From assembly GCF_050749805.1 (NCBI RefSeq), contig NZ_CP192738.1:2790001-2854000 (forward strand): a DNA stretch of 64,000 bases, read 5' to 3'. Of this stretch, positions 22,601 to 26,755 are shown piece after piece. Made by a program: the position numbers and the translations under genes. Within the stretch, counting starts at the first letter, position 1. Each line of letters begins with the position of its first letter. The notes beneath the pieces were generated by a model that saw nothing but the letters and a program-made list of their open reading frames with translations, did not search any database and had not been told where the DNA came from. The DNA comes from Hahella sp018986435. GTDB lineage: Bacteria; Pseudomonadota; Gammaproteobacteria; Pseudomonadales; Oleiphilaceae.

Positions 22601-22647
22601 TTCCCTATTTGGAGTCTGTGGGGCAGCCATGGAAACCGCTAAAATGA
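4666..22647 (+). CDS. giant Rhs/YD-repeat polymorphic toxin with LysM and C-terminal toxin-like domain
   Basis: This 5,993-residue protein has no clear Sec signal or PAAR domain at its N-terminus. Dozens of YD repeats (forms of RYxYDAxGR) start at about residue 100 and continue, with interruptions, to about 5,200; such repeats form a closed beta shell around a toxic tip in Rhs/Tc proteins. A jelly-roll-like non-YD module (about 764-945) recurs four more times inside a 370-residue tandem period (about 989-2405). An AT-rich non-YD insert spans about 3992-4462. A LysM domain (YYVVSEGDTLQSVALSVWGD) lies at about 5245-5296. A proline run coded by eleven C follows at 5326-5330, then a Gly/Ala-rich hydrophobic stretch (about 5339-5405). 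The C-terminal module ends with His5841 (VTGHVGYSFDGG) and Cys5957 (FNCATFPSKLG). The usual DPxGL autocleavage motif before Rhs tips was not found. ATG 4666 is preceded by TTAGGAG. The likely role is a contact or secreted toxin; the export route is unknown. Confidence 0.85.
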   Translation: MVAVVSGEGLGLFGASLSGAGAGLSQAGVGQGGERVYVNAATGNLVLQRRDELLLGAGRDASLIRTYNSQGRFTDDNGDNFYFSFNQRLEFNGGTLNKAGSVITRIAGDGSRTDYRYDESRGLYVSSVGEGAHDTLEFRGGTGADAFLWTEGESGAQEVYSWQGKLSALAHRDEPGRVTISRSAAATTLTTASGEKLEIQYDGSGRAVLVKTVGADGAQRNQTYYGYDAQGRLTTVTVDLTPADNSIGDGRTFVTRYSYDGDSKRVAKMQASDGVSVSFQYQNIGGEYRVTRVTQGDGADAIVTAYAYDLAQRTATVTRVLDPATLSGLQTVLRYDERARLVELRLPQQDGSQSVRRYAYDADDNLIQSTDADGYSETYRYDAMGNLLTHTDRLGSATDYTYNAYNQTLTETTDGATQRYVYDSEHRLRYRVDAQGGVTEFRYNNLGQLRATQGYLARYDLSDLAPGQELPEGPLRTWTSAARAQGTTLTEYDYDFRGQLSRQTRYSKTDATGAGIGAATTHFIYDAEGRLLKQVNPDQAAPTENASAAPESLGHRTGETLYVYDGLGRLLSVKDALGAVTTQTEYQGATILSRDAAGLQSVKTYNSAGALIDVVERDAGGVQLGKAQQYYDAQGRVIRRVDAQGAQTRYVYDGQDRVRFEIDALGYVTENRYDVLGRVTQARRYETAYGGAVSLAALETFAGGQSAITTRRFYDAEGQVRFEIDAQGYVTGYEYDGQGRVAKKTRYDKAADLNAANLASLAAHAPSWRGDGVVQIDAGRIIKTAATGLSGGRAVANEALQQGRGALEFTVAALPTGASLGAVGFNKNPETVLTGNDYLNEVDLGVFIRDPDGAGSQGHSLMIQVNGVRTEPTSATPIKVGDRLRIEMRGADARILLQRSGQHGFTLIQTLTGVVDANANYTAQTNLYGAGAGIEAVALSGDADYHSAGVATRYVYDAKGQARFEVDAQGYVTENRYDALGQVTEKLSYSHAYTGGVFTESALQTFANGATPASHSHLVYDARGQVRFEVDALGYVTEFEYDAQGRVVNKSRYTHPVDVATADLASRLPQLLNWGTDAAVSQQGGRLTRTGPASLTAGRAIAGSGVTGGEGVLEFTLDQLVNGQSLGVVGFNLNPEERLSGNDYFKEIDLGVFIRDRDGAAAEKHSVLIQYKGTQIAPATMQFVEEGDRFRIELKDGDARILLQRKGQDNYVLIHTLKDAVDATQTYVAQANLYAQGSAIGDAWMSGDATQNSERSRERLIYDAKDQARFTVDALGYVTENRYDALGRITETLSYSSAYTGSAFTESALQSFISGKTPAAHSRLVYDVKGQARFTVDALGLVTETRYDSLGQVTEKLSYSHVYTGGVFTESALQTFANGATPASHSRLVYDARGQVRFEVDALGYVTEFEYDAQGRVVNKSRYEQPIDAASADLASRLPQWLNWGTDAEVSQQGGRLTRTGPASLTAGRAIAGSGLTGGEGVLEFTVDQLVNGQSLGVVGFNLNPEERLSGNDYFKEIDLGVFIRDRDGAAAEKHSVLIQYKGTQIAPATMQFVEAGDRFRIELKDGDARILLQRKGQDNYVLIHTLKDAVDATQTYVAQANLYAQGSAIGDVWMSGTATQNSERSSERLVYDAKGQARFTIDALGQVTESRYDALGRITEKLSYSSAYTGGAFTESALQSFISGKTPASYSRLVYDVKGQARFTLDALGQVTETRYDSLGRVIEKLSYSHAYTGGVFTESALQTFANGAIPASHSRLVYDVRGQVRFEVDALGYVTEFEYDAQGRVVNKSRYEQPIDAATADLASRLPQLLNWGTDAAVSQQGGRLTRTGPASLTAGRAIAGSGLTGGEGVLEFTVDQLVNGQSLGVVGFNLNPEERLSGNDYFKEIDLGVFIRDRDGAAAEKHSVLIQYKGTQIAPATMQFVEAGDRFRIELKDGDARILLQRKGQDNYVLIHTLKDAVDATQTYVAQANLYAQGSAIGDAWMSGDATQNSERSSERLVYDAKGQARFTIDALGQVTESRYDALGRITEKLSYSSAYTGGAFTESALQSFISSKTPAAHSRLVYDAKGQVRFTLDALGQVTETRYDSLGQVTEKLSYSHAYTGGVFTESTLQTFANGEAPASHSRLVYDARGQVRFEVDALGYVTEFEYDAQGRVVNKSRYANPVNVASADLASRLPQLLNWGTDAEVSQQGGRLTRTGPASLTAGRAIAGSGLTGGEGVLEFTVDQLVNGQSLGVVGFNLTPEERLSGNDYFKEIDLGVFIRDRDGAAAEKHSVLIQYKGTQIAPATMQFVEAGDRFRIELKDGDARILLQRKGQDNYVLIHTLKDAVDATQTYVAQANLYAQGSAIGDAWMSGDATQNSERSRERVVYDAKGQARFTVDALGYVTESRYDALGQVAEKLSYDRAYAGPDYSEAALTQFASAQSQPRSGRLVYDAKGQARFEIDALGHVTEREYDAAGRVTATHKYLNPLSLAGLVYDEAGIESKLPIAGGRHTQRTAYDARGLARFSLNALGQVTETRYDAAGRATQTLRYETAYSGADYSEAALAQFVAGETRAQHAYMVYDSLGQARFKLDHQGHITELEYDHNGQVTRTLSYVAAYDLSQPLTAAALETYVQGHASAGDRVEQVFYDARGLEIYRIDAGGRLIEQEYDHAGRLTHRVRYAASLNLGTAATLTHVTQAADAHRSAAANQHSRRVYDALGRLRYSLDGENYVSETLYNGQGQVTEERRYAAPWTQAATLSALTGLHPDAETRITRYAYDDAGRKISQSQRLMTGGAETWITESYAYDAHGNRTAVTDARGNVTSFAYDADNRLIAKLTPKDSVDDADISASARKGAVTRYQYDGFDNLIQESQYITEVSIHERTAADYATANVPANNDPVSGDRHTRYEYDALNRQERIRTPELNGVSTLTRKEYDRYGNVIALIEAEGSALERTTRYEFDDLNRVVKETKAFGAANASSTGYVYDAFDQVERVIDPRAYALVESNDAWAQEMRALIRSVASGGSVNRAEAMALQIPAHLKAQLYSLPDKAENLNSFHKQALYELYSRQQRFDTLGRKISETDANGQVKSTTYDAFGNIAKVIDGVDKTGYFYYDSLNRLRYSVDPAGYVIENQYTSTGKVKSKIEHYAPISLSGLNESTALSVIAGRISSVNTGAVNPNANIYQVGGRTDYVFDTLDRVSDIVYRHTQLDGAVKNYVERFEYDKAGNRIRMVDRLQNYQQGQGIVETQAYRYAYDAANRLIKEVTPAVRVYRANDNRSVTLLANAGVETRYQYDALGNKVKVTQAANIAEQSRTTEYRYDKLNREVLRIDQAMDGIYDAGANATYNNVSLHTRTEYDQIGQVVVTTRQAHQNGTTPVGAARVERYGYNAQGQQVWTVNADLSLAVSEYDPVGNHVQVRQYGERLTTGYDLASINALVNKDGDDFREMNMYYDRENRVIATRTRDEQLFDLNAVIHGGGEDTERTGYYVGAQTTQSYYDGNGQVVKSVDANYQPTYYFYDDRGNRILQVDPLGVAIAWEYDYRGSMTKETQFAVPLKGTTLQALAVDQSSRSAQTLIAEAKTDPAPSSDPDKPAPRNADNRVTEFRYDNLGRKVQEIKKSVAYSAIDKSSGALSHTSGDLVTAYTYDGMGNVVKVVRPGVNHVTEFTYDNLGRQETQTGETFTDFEGDTVRRRQSQSYNAFGEQVSISATAVRADGGAFSSSREGVSADRKTKQTRTEIHVLDRLGRTITSLDADNRRIQYNYDSYGNVTRQQTLVGGYSSGSTHNRTLDVFFIYDAQDQEIKRWEVDPTYLSETVSSAVRYNAYGEIEAKGKAGQWQEQFVYDHIGRVLKTNKDNGAWKLYLYDANGKATMEMLTIDSFELDGKTVTLKDIKSAADAAKLSPKDVQIRVSVYDAKGQLTDVVEPPMTFEGLSGEIRWKGAEGVQGQPGYDSGTAPTLGPWVGAGEPSLAQSGPPTILSSTPGSTESVWINVNDPATNTIEKIREKYGVGSNTVTQDVPGFDPNADSVSTQETQLAKIDVNLRADSALLNVNLMDAEVKSWKLTYHSLDEHIADSGERSGSTSVGLELQGLKATRYGYRLELFGENGAVLGELVGDQLATEQEKTPTAWILPVEDQAVAVTMTAQKVVKSIVDKYIDLNKYANTKTTVQTDYVLRAETKVSEHWIGYDNNGATSTEEWVTSSRSFETHLYKESVSVEQLRLNSTSSSSIFAEGLLNAGGLPLNKGRVVYNSKMKFSLLDVFILDRGLPYTAFHFVGTIPNISSASEGRLYLKFLKAPESPEIIEVRPGEYIDKSFGFYGVGTRIELFWNDRCLFSEKISEGERVVSLPKLVSFSDLGDSDSLLIKYNSGGFKEVRLPVVSGKSTWELPGDMFGIYSFEAIASKSGVTRSHFSGALDTAVSSNIPTQNLFYKTESAQKLLEVWKGYSESVYNSQILEPWSGNTLQNSYLRSLAYHYVKSAGATTQDEGFNATYGSVEGNIIRRQNRYNAFGDVVAEVDGRRTKEKYDSKGDLVYDEHGQPVQVAVSGNVTRYEYDQLGKLVREVKPETDINPEKSDAVRARPITSYYYNELGEQVAVRDARSHYTGDVYYKKQVVENGQVVKSFDRTGETKSFAYDIYGAKRTEVTELGQRIQYGYDAVGNLTSQKRFNAAGQFYAQDSYGYDSLGNRITHTDAAGDTETYLYDGAGRVREHVSFAGRKTRYAYRYIESIGGGLGGYEKITQTGMYGGSGELNRITDQSDYFGRARLHNDLGGHVFSYDYNQAGWLMRQTGNTALSESQSRHSAARNNQDIEYRYYANGYLKEVIDRGAGTKASYQYDKNGNRTLEAYYDLAHDADSASTDGYSDYLPYQVARIYYDELNRVKQVVDPSFDIKYGYDANGNRRFTDTKYLEYTDASGARPAKDPQTFFYLYDKEDRFKITMGRRTGSNGGYVIDQGNTGYAIQYYADGNRKSAESNLLDNNGVAAYSYERYDYGDLGTVDRVFLKTAPGGVESLRAKRVHNNVGHMQTYTEYDASFNVTSHHGYTYDKDGVVDKDTTYKDATDLTKKKSELDYNYLMDGKTIKNVIQTNYESDGTSMETQITTSYIYDDYDKWDSFKATEVRIGGTGSKDYLKVGWKEGRSVYTYDANGYNTYLLDGHTGRSIDYVTNYQGRVLRRQELNRDERVSENKSPYVRRFYFANNKVIGDVGNDPVPSRFDYAQALAQQDANKHNDIRERVTPTTSADFDQNYQPINPNYPGRSPSYYVVSEGDTLQSVALSVWGDSSLWYVLADANGLSGAEKLVAGFNLKVPNVVTNIHNNSETFRPYDPGLALGDTSPTLPDPPPPPRPKRGCSSDFLIIVAVAVAIVSAGVGAAVYGAVSSAVAGAVGGTIGTVAGVGAGVLAAGITSSAITQTGAIITGQQNGFHFSWKDVAIEGVVAAVGHDIIGEAAKAGELMKAAGQAGVRSVTRQAISMAVGRQEHFDWRTLSASVLTAGVGNILGSTDIGKLAGKLNYSVGDMNFDLGGALINGAASSVANKAAYGHGKFNYMQVAGEVFGAPLGGAIARPLGDKVAQWTEQAKEAVFKKFSIKEHITDPYSDPLLSASLDSGGLMDGESYDMISRSDYDSIIAENGGSLPANWIKYQPDAEAELGEWREYYDTATEEDFYQAALDAKYEPEHLALQVNLFSETQLTQEIRDGYIRWVKEAYPMDLRGPGRLGDKFGRDLMIGLVGQISEDGGVLGNEGEAYFKDYESLRLLGGSERASSVLEMFGEGLLGALGLPKAFGGAKGAVAEATLSVETKLFATERSLGRKVELKQTVPESRRTVSIFGFRGAGAVDDLKGAEATGLHPYKVTGHVGYSFDGGETIYGYGPSITDKSAYEAVYSLSRRGGHNTYPGVVTEDRYVFREVVESPLKDRKGELQTVFKYDISVSRSQYNSLVEAHEAFGVKKVSDNLLYGFPGAEGWMDTTFNCATFPSKLGVPNVELTGGLMKDIPYLESVGQPWKPLK
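7631..11880 (+). repeat. 1,110-bp tandem repeat array within the rhs gene (about 3.8 copies)
   Basis: Identical landmark sequences recur at an exact 1,110-bp spacing. The AGCTA(C/T)AG(C/T)CA landmark block starts at 7631, 8741, 9851 and 10961. The GAACTGGGGA landmark recurs at 7881, 8991, 10101 and 11211. By eye the copies differ at only a few percent of positions. Each unit encodes 370 residues: two or three YD repeats, a jelly-roll-like module with LGVVGFNLNPEERLSGNDYF and ILLQRKGQDNYVLIHTLKDA, then further YD repeats. The period is a multiple of three, so copy changes keep the frame. A fifth, clearly diverged copy of the module lies upstream at about 6955-7515. Confidence 0.93.
16640..18050 (+). 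other. AT-rich non-YD insertion module inside the rhs gene
   Basis: Between two blocks of GC-rich YD repeats, composition drops sharply and YD motifs vanish for about 470 residues. The encoded segment is rich in beta-type sequence (for example SWKLTYHSLDEH and RTYVFR-free stretches of Ser/Thr/Val) resembling serial Fn3- or Ig-like folds, though no family can be named. YD repeats resume with RRQNRYNAFGDVVAEVDG near 18125. The abrupt composition change suggests a module acquired by recombination. Confidence 0.6.
20644..20654 (+). repeat. poly-C (C11) homopolymer tract in rhs coding sequence
   Basis: Eleven consecutive C encode part of a Pro-Pro-Pro-Pro-Pro run at residues 5326-5330, after LysM and before the hydrophobic segment. 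In the present phase the frame is open. One extra C leads to TAG after seven further codons past the tract; one C less leads to TAA about a dozen codons later. Either change would yield a shell-plus-LysM protein lacking the whole C-terminal module. Confidence 0.85.
22080..22647 (+). other. Rhs C-terminal variable domain, permuted papain-like cysteine enzyme candidate
   Basis: The last about 190 residues are less GC-rich than the shell and contain an ordered pair of candidate catalytic residues. His5841 sits in GHVGYSFDGGETIYGYG and Cys5957 in FNCATFPSKLGVPNVELTGG near the end. A His before Cys order with GHVG and a late N-C-A/T motif is typical of circularly permuted NlpC/P60 and related papain-fold enzymes. 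Such domains occur as tips of polymorphic toxins. The fold call is by motif only and the substrate is unknown. Confidence 0.5.
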
Positions 22648-22957
22648 ATTGTGGTTTTTAAGTTGTAATGTTACTGGTTATGATTTGACTATGCTACCTG
22701 CTCTCGATAACGTAGGTCAGCAAAAGCTGAGGGCAGGGTATACTTATACTGTCAAAGTTTAAATGTGGAGTGCGTAGGTAAAGATATTGAGTTTGTTTAT
22801 TGTCCATAAGTGATTGGGGGGCATAAGGCTAAAAATTATAGTGGATGTGGTTGGTATAATTAGTGTGGGTGTGCGTAAATCCGGTGCGGGTTTTGATATT
22901 GTTGAAATCTATTTGATAGATTTTATTGAGTGCGTTGAAATTGAGAGGATTTGTTAA
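22648..22957. other. AT-rich gap between rhs and TPR immunity candidate
   Basis: This 310-bp gap holds no convincing gene. One short frame (22691-22762, about 23 codons from ATG) ends at a TAA but matches nothing recognised and may be decayed coding sequence. The only clear signal is the extended -10 at 22852-22860. Low GC continues into the next gene, as is typical of the exchangeable tip-immunity part of Rhs loci. Confidence 0.5.
22852..22860 (+). promoter_or_regulatory. extended -10 promoter for the downstream TPR gene
   Basis: TGGTATAAT is a perfect extended -10 element (TGn plus TATAAT). The -35 position (about 22832) is poor, which an extended -10 tolerates. It would give a leader of roughly 90 nt before the GTG at 22958, allowing the TPR gene to be expressed independently of the rhs gene, as expected for an immunity gene. 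Confidence 0.45.
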
Positions 22958-23440
22958 GTGAAAATAAAAGTTGACTTGTCTCCTTTTTGTGTTAGGGCTA
23001 GAAACTTTCTTTCAAAAGGCCAAGTAGATGATGCCATTGATTTGTTTGGTGATGTTATTAAAGTTGACCCAGAATTCAGTCTGGCATATGCAGACAGGGG
23101 TGTTACATATGCAATGATAGAGAAATATGATTTGGCGTTAAAAGATTTGGAAAAGGCCTTTTCTATGGGATATGAAGACGCTTCTGCATATAGTGCCATG
23201 GCAACAATTTTGTATCAGCTTAAGGATTATGAGAGCTCTTTGAAGTACTTTGACTTGTCGATTAAAAAGGATCCTGCATACCCAATTTCTTTTTATAATA
23301 GATCTAATGTTTTTTTTGAAATGGGAGATATGAGTTCTGCTGTCGCAGATTTGGAGGCGTGTTTGAGGTTTAATCCTGATGAGAAAATGAAAGCAATAAT
23401 CTACGATAGGTTGAATCTAATAAAAGGAAAAATAGAATGA
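22958..23440 (+). CDS. TPR-repeat protein, candidate immunity protein for the Rhs tip
   Basis: This 160-residue cytoplasmic protein is built of about four tetratricopeptide repeats, such as CVRARNFLSKGQVDDAIDLF, SLAYADRGVTYAMIEKYDLA, SAYSAMATILYQLKDYESSL and ISFYNRSNVFFEMGDMSSAV. It has no signal peptide. The start is GTG, preceded by GAGAGGA. Base composition is much more AT-rich than the core genome, like the 3' end of the rhs gene. It is the first gene downstream of the toxin on the same strand, which is the standard position of an immunity gene; TPR-type immunity proteins are known for some polymorphic toxins. It is not closely similar by eye to the TPR protein at 3909-4499. The function as immunity is inference. 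Confidence 0.6.
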   Translation: MKIKVDLSPFCVRARNFLSKGQVDDAIDLFGDVIKVDPEFSLAYADRGVTYAMIEKYDLALKDLEKAFSMGYEDASAYSAMATILYQLKDYESSLKYFDLSIKKDPAYPISFYNRSNVFFEMGDMSSAVADLEACLRFNPDEKMKAIIYDRLNLIKGKIE

Positions 23441-23660
23441 CTTTTAACTGTGGGGTGAGAGTGGTCAATTGTGTTGGTTCTCGCATATTGAATCTTCCGG
23501 CTATTATTAATCTGGCATCAATATAGGTATTTTATGTTGCATGTTTGATGCTTGGATGACTAAAGTATTTTTGCGCCTTTGCAGTTTTCTTTTGCAACAT
23601 ACTCATATGTGTATCGAGTTTTCTTTTTGGGAGGGCGTTCAAAACTCGGTGTCAACCAGG

Positions 23661-23895
23661 TCACAAATCGATGTGAGCGTCCAGCCGTTCCTCAAAGTGA
23701 ACCGACAACTGCGAGTGCGCCTGGGCTGCCCCGTAGACTCCAATTCTGCACTGGAAGCGTCCACCGTTATGTGGCGTTCAACATACCCGCATGACGAAAC
23801 CGCCTTTGGTTTTGGTTAGCTTGCCAATGTACCGCCTCTACTGCATTGGTTGCGTAAATGGCGGCTCGTACATAATCAGAATTCTTGAAGCACGT
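23661..23895 (-). pseudogene. decayed C-terminal fragment of an IS256/Mutator-family transposase
   Basis: Translating the minus strand across three frames gives family signatures in correct order. These are VRAAIYATNAVEAVHWQ (usual form IYTTNAIESLNRQ), LTKTKGGFVMRV (usual form VTKTKGAFP), WTLPVQNWSL (usual form KWTMPIQNWN) and LSVHFEERLDAHIDL followed by TGA at 23661-23663. Frameshifts separate each block, so the gene is dead. The bases at about 23633-23657 (GGGCGTTCAAAACTCGGTGT...) resemble an IS256-type terminal end. No second end was found. The rest of the 23441-23976 gap shows nothing else recognisable. Confidence 0.8.
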
Positions 23896-23976
23896 CGAGA
23901 GGGGCTATCACTTGCCGCGCTAGGACTTGATCACTATTGGGTACTTCTCTCCTGTTTCTCAATTTTGTAGAGCCCC

Positions 23977-24720
23977 CTAATCAGAATAAGCACTCAAATA
24001 CTTGTCATAACTCCCGTCCGACATCATCTCTTTCAGCGCAGCGTCGAATTTGTCCCGTAGGCCGGCGAGGTCTTTCTTTTTTGAGAAGGCGATGTAGCTG
24101 GGGACGCTTTGGATGGAGGGGGTGAGTTCTTTGAACTGGCCGGCGAAGCCGAGGTTTTTGAACATCGCCAGGGCGGTGTATTTGTTGCTGATGAGCAGGT
24201 CGATGCGTCCGGATTCGAGTTTTTTAACGCTCTGTTCCAGGTTGGTGGTTTCGGAGATTTGTTTGAACATGCCATTTTTACGGGCTTCGTCGAAGGTGCT
24301 GCCGTAGCTGATGTCGCGCACCACGCCGATTTTTACGTTGGCGAGGGCGGTCAGGTCGCCGTTGAAGCTGATGTTGCTGTCTTTTTTGGCGAACAGGACG
24401 ATTTCCTGTGGCATTAATATGACGTTGGAGTAATACAGGAATTCTTCACGCTCGGGAGTTTTGTACGCAGTGAAAATGGCGTCGGCCTGTCCACTTCTCA
24501 CCATTTCCAATGAACGGGGCCAGGCGTTCAGGCGGATGTTGGTATCCATGCCCACACGACGGAAGGCCTCATTGACGATGTTCACTACCAAACCTTGTAC
24601 TTCATCTTCTTCCTGATACTGGTAAGGAGGGTATTGCAGGGTGACGAGTTCTACAGTCTCTGCTTTAACTATGCCTGACATCATGACGAGGCCGATTAAC
24701 GCCAAATAAAGTTTTTTCAT
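23977..24720 (-). CDS. periplasmic solute-binding protein, family 3 (orphan)
   Basis: This 247-residue protein starts with a Sec signal (MKKLYLALIGLVMMSGIVKA). The mature part opens with VELVTLQYPPYQYQEEDEVQ and continues through the SBP_bac_3 pattern: GLVVNIVNEAFRRVGMD, QADAIFTAYKTPEREEFLYY, LANVKIGVVRDISYG and a final lysine-rich helix. The ATG at 24720 is chosen because it begins the signal peptide; longer frames upstream add no plausible sequence. Family members bind amino acids or related small ligands in the periplasm. No permease or ATPase gene is adjacent, so it may pair with a distant transporter or act as a sensor-type binding protein. Ligand unknown. Confidence 0.82.
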   Translation of the reverse strand: MKKLYLALIGLVMMSGIVKAETVELVTLQYPPYQYQEEDEVQGLVVNIVNEAFRRVGMDTNIRLNAWPRSLEMVRSGQADAIFTAYKTPEREEFLYYSNVILMPQEIVLFAKKDSNISFNGDLTALANVKIGVVRDISYGSTFDEARKNGMFKQISETTNLEQSVKKLESGRIDLLISNKYTALAMFKNLGFAGQFKELTPSIQSVPSYIAFSKKKDLAGLRDKFDAALKEMMSDGSYDKYLSAYSD

Positions 24721-24879
24721 AGCCGGTCCATGTTGAAAAGTAGCGAGTTGTTTTCTTTGCTGTAAGTATAGAAATAGATAGCTTAAGGCGACGGGATTAT
24801 CCAATGGCGGTTCAAATTCCGTGCTGGGACGGTTAACTTTTTCGATATTGTCTGCTATTTGACCTGTTTTACGGCTTTG

Positions 24880-24904
24880 GATATCCACACAACCTGTGGA
24901 TATC
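24880..24904. promoter_or_regulatory. perfect inverted repeat with DnaA-box-like arms
   Basis: GATATCCACA at 24880-24889 and TGTGGATATC at 24895-24904 form a perfect 10-bp dyad with a 5-bp spacer. Each arm contains ATATCCACA, one base from the DnaA box TTATCCACA. It lies in the 386-bp gap between the divergent genes starting at 24720 and 25107 and has no T run, so an operator or protein-binding site is more likely than a terminator. The rest of the gap shows nothing clear. Confidence 0.45.
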
Positions 24905-25106
24905 TCTTTGGAAAACGCTGGCTTCCCTTTATTCCGTAGGGCTTCCGGGAATTTTTACAATTTATGATCAGTGTTATTTTTATACAGGCGCGCCACGTCT
25001 GACGCTTGTTATTGGGTTGTTGGGAAGGAATTGCTAAAGACACAACCGTATTTGTGTCAGGCGCTCATTTTTTGGGCTTCAATGGCGCTTTCAAGAGGGA
25101 GAAAGC

Positions 25107-25421
25107 ATGCTCGATTTTTATAACCCTGAGTTTTTAACCGCGCTGCCGTTACTTATTGTGCTGCTGGTGACTCCCGCTTCTTTGGCGAAATATAAAGAGC
25201 CTGAGCCATTGGTCTCGCGTCGGTTGTCGCTATTTTATAATCTGCTGGGAGCCGTCGGCGTAGCGATATATTTTGTGAGTGAGTTTATAGAGCCGTTTCA
25301 GGCGCCTTTTGCGCATATGGACGCGACCTCGTTCTTTGCCGGGCTATGGTTGATATCGTATGCGCGAGTGGGACGACGCATGAGAGTCGTCAGCCTTGAC
25401 GATGTTTTGGAGGAACGTTAG
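25107..25421 (+). CDS. small integral membrane protein, unknown
   Basis: This 104-residue protein has three predicted membrane helices: FLTALPLLIVLLVTPASLA, LLGAVGVAIYFVSEFI and a shorter SFFAGLWLISYARV. A basic cytoplasmic tail (RVGRRMRVVSLDDVLEER) follows. The ATG at 25107 has GAGGGAG just upstream. No family was recognised. It is monocistronic, with about 100 bp before the next gene. Confidence 0.65.
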   Translation: MLDFYNPEFLTALPLLIVLLVTPASLAKYKEPEPLVSRRLSLFYNLLGAVGVAIYFVSEFIEPFQAPFAHMDATSFFAGLWLISYARVGRRMRVVSLDDVLEER

Positions 25422-25526
25422 CGGGACGAGGCAATCCCTCTATCGCGTCGCCAGCAACCTATTTGCCCATGTATCAGAACCTTGCCATCATGACTTTGAA
25501 ATACGTTTCCACAGAGGAGAAAGAGA

Positions 25527-25811
25527 ATGACGCTGAAAGAAAAAGCGACCCAGCATATTCTGGAGATCTACCGCGATAACTATGATGACGATAAGTCCGA
25601 CGAGGAGATTCTGGCCTTTGATCCGAATGAATATGAAGTGGACCCGGAAAACTTCTATGAAGACGTGCTGTACTCTTTTTTCGGTATGGGAACGGATGTT
25701 GATATTCAGGGCGGCACGGTTCAGGAGTTGATCGATCAGGTGGCTGCGAAGTGGGACGGCTCCGATATTGATCGAGACTGGATGGAAAACGCCATGCCGG
25801 ATGATTTTTAA
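25527..25811 (+). CDS. small acidic protein, unknown
   Basis: This 94-residue, strongly acidic soluble protein (for example NYDDDKSDEEILAFDPNEYE) has no signal or membrane segment. GAGGAG upstream supports the ATG at 25527, and a good terminator follows the stop, so it is probably a real single-gene unit. The composition resembles small acidic regulators or DNA mimics, but no motif allows a function to be assigned. Confidence 0.65.
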   Translation: MTLKEKATQHILEIYRDNYDDDKSDEEILAFDPNEYEVDPENFYEDVLYSFFGMGTDVDIQGGTVQELIDQVAAKWDGSDIDRDWMENAMPDDF

Positions 25812-25828
25812 GGCCAGGCTCGCAACAG

Positions 25829-25866
25829 GTCGCCCGATGCTTATCAGTGTGGGCGACTATTTTTTC
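25829..25866 (+). terminator. rho-independent terminator after small acidic gene
   Basis: GTCGCCC at 25829-25835 pairs with GGGCGAC at 25851-25857 and is followed by TATTTTTTT. It ends the transcript of the gene at 25527-25811. Confidence 0.75.
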
Positions 25867-25964
25867 AATTAAGCGGCGGCGCATCTCCAAGCTCATTGCC
25901 GCCTCTTCGCCGACCGTCTAAGCTTATCTTTACAGACCAATGCTTCTCTGAATGAAGGAGTCTT

Positions 25965-26738
25965 ATGGCGGTATTCCTAAGGTGGTTCAGGGGATTGGCG
26001 GTGGTTATCCTGCTATCGTTCGCGATGGGGACGGGGGCGAAACCGCTAATCGTGGTAGGGACGCCTGAACTACGTTATCGAATGGAGATAAATGGCGTTT
26101 TCACGGGCATCGATGTTGAGATCGTCAGGGCTATTCTCAATGACTTGTCGATTGAGCATGAATTCCAACTGATAGAGTCTGGCGCCCGAATAATTCGCGA
26201 AGCCCATCAGGGCCGAGTGGATATGGTGATGAGCTTTTCTTTCAAAGAAGAGCGCGCCGAATATTTGAACTATCCTCAGGCAGCTTACAAAGACCTGAGC
26301 TGGCACTTCTTTGTTCTCAAGGACAATCAGCCCTATATCACTTTCAATACGCTGGAGGACCTTAAAAACCTGCGTATTGGCGCGGTGAACGAGTGGGCGT
26401 ATACGCCGGAATTCTGGAACTCTGATTTGAATATCGTCAAGGTGAGTCGCCATACCCTGCTGGTGGAGATGCTGCTGAACCGGCGCATAGAAGCCGCGCC
26501 GATGAACACCCAGGAGGCGCTTTACGATTTGCGCCAGAGAGGCCTGGATAAGCTCATCACCTATTTGCCCAAGCCCCTGGTCAGCCGCCCTTACTACAAC
26601 GTATTCGTGAAGGCTTCCGTGCATCCGGAGATGGCGCGACTGCAAGCCGGCTATGACCAGTCGCTCAAGAAACTGGAGGCGTCCGGCTTTGTGGCGGATG
26701 TCTTCAAACGTTTCCTGGGACAATTCCCCCTGGAGTGA
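25965..26738 (+). CDS. periplasmic solute-binding protein, family 3 (second orphan)
   Basis: This 257-residue protein has a signal peptide (RGLAVVILLSFAMGTGAK) and an SBP_bac_3 body. LIVVGTPELRYRMEINGVFT is followed by GIDVEIVRAILNDLSIEHEF, RVDMVMSFSFKEERAEYLNY and LKNLRIGAVNEWAYTP. It resembles the minus-strand SBP at 23977-24720 in type but is not a close copy. AAGGAG precedes the ATG. No transporter partner lies nearby. Such orphan binding proteins are frequent in marine gammaproteobacteria; the ligand cannot be told. Confidence 0.8.
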   Translation: MAVFLRWFRGLAVVILLSFAMGTGAKPLIVVGTPELRYRMEINGVFTGIDVEIVRAILNDLSIEHEFQLIESGARIIREAHQGRVDMVMSFSFKEERAEYLNYPQAAYKDLSWHFFVLKDNQPYITFNTLEDLKNLRIGAVNEWAYTPEFWNSDLNIVKVSRHTLLVEMLLNRRIEAAPMNTQEALYDLRQRGLDKLITYLPKPLVSRPYYNVFVKASVHPEMARLQAGYDQSLKKLEASGFVADVFKRFLGQFPLE

Positions 26739-26755
26739 CCTCGCTGCGCAAGCCT

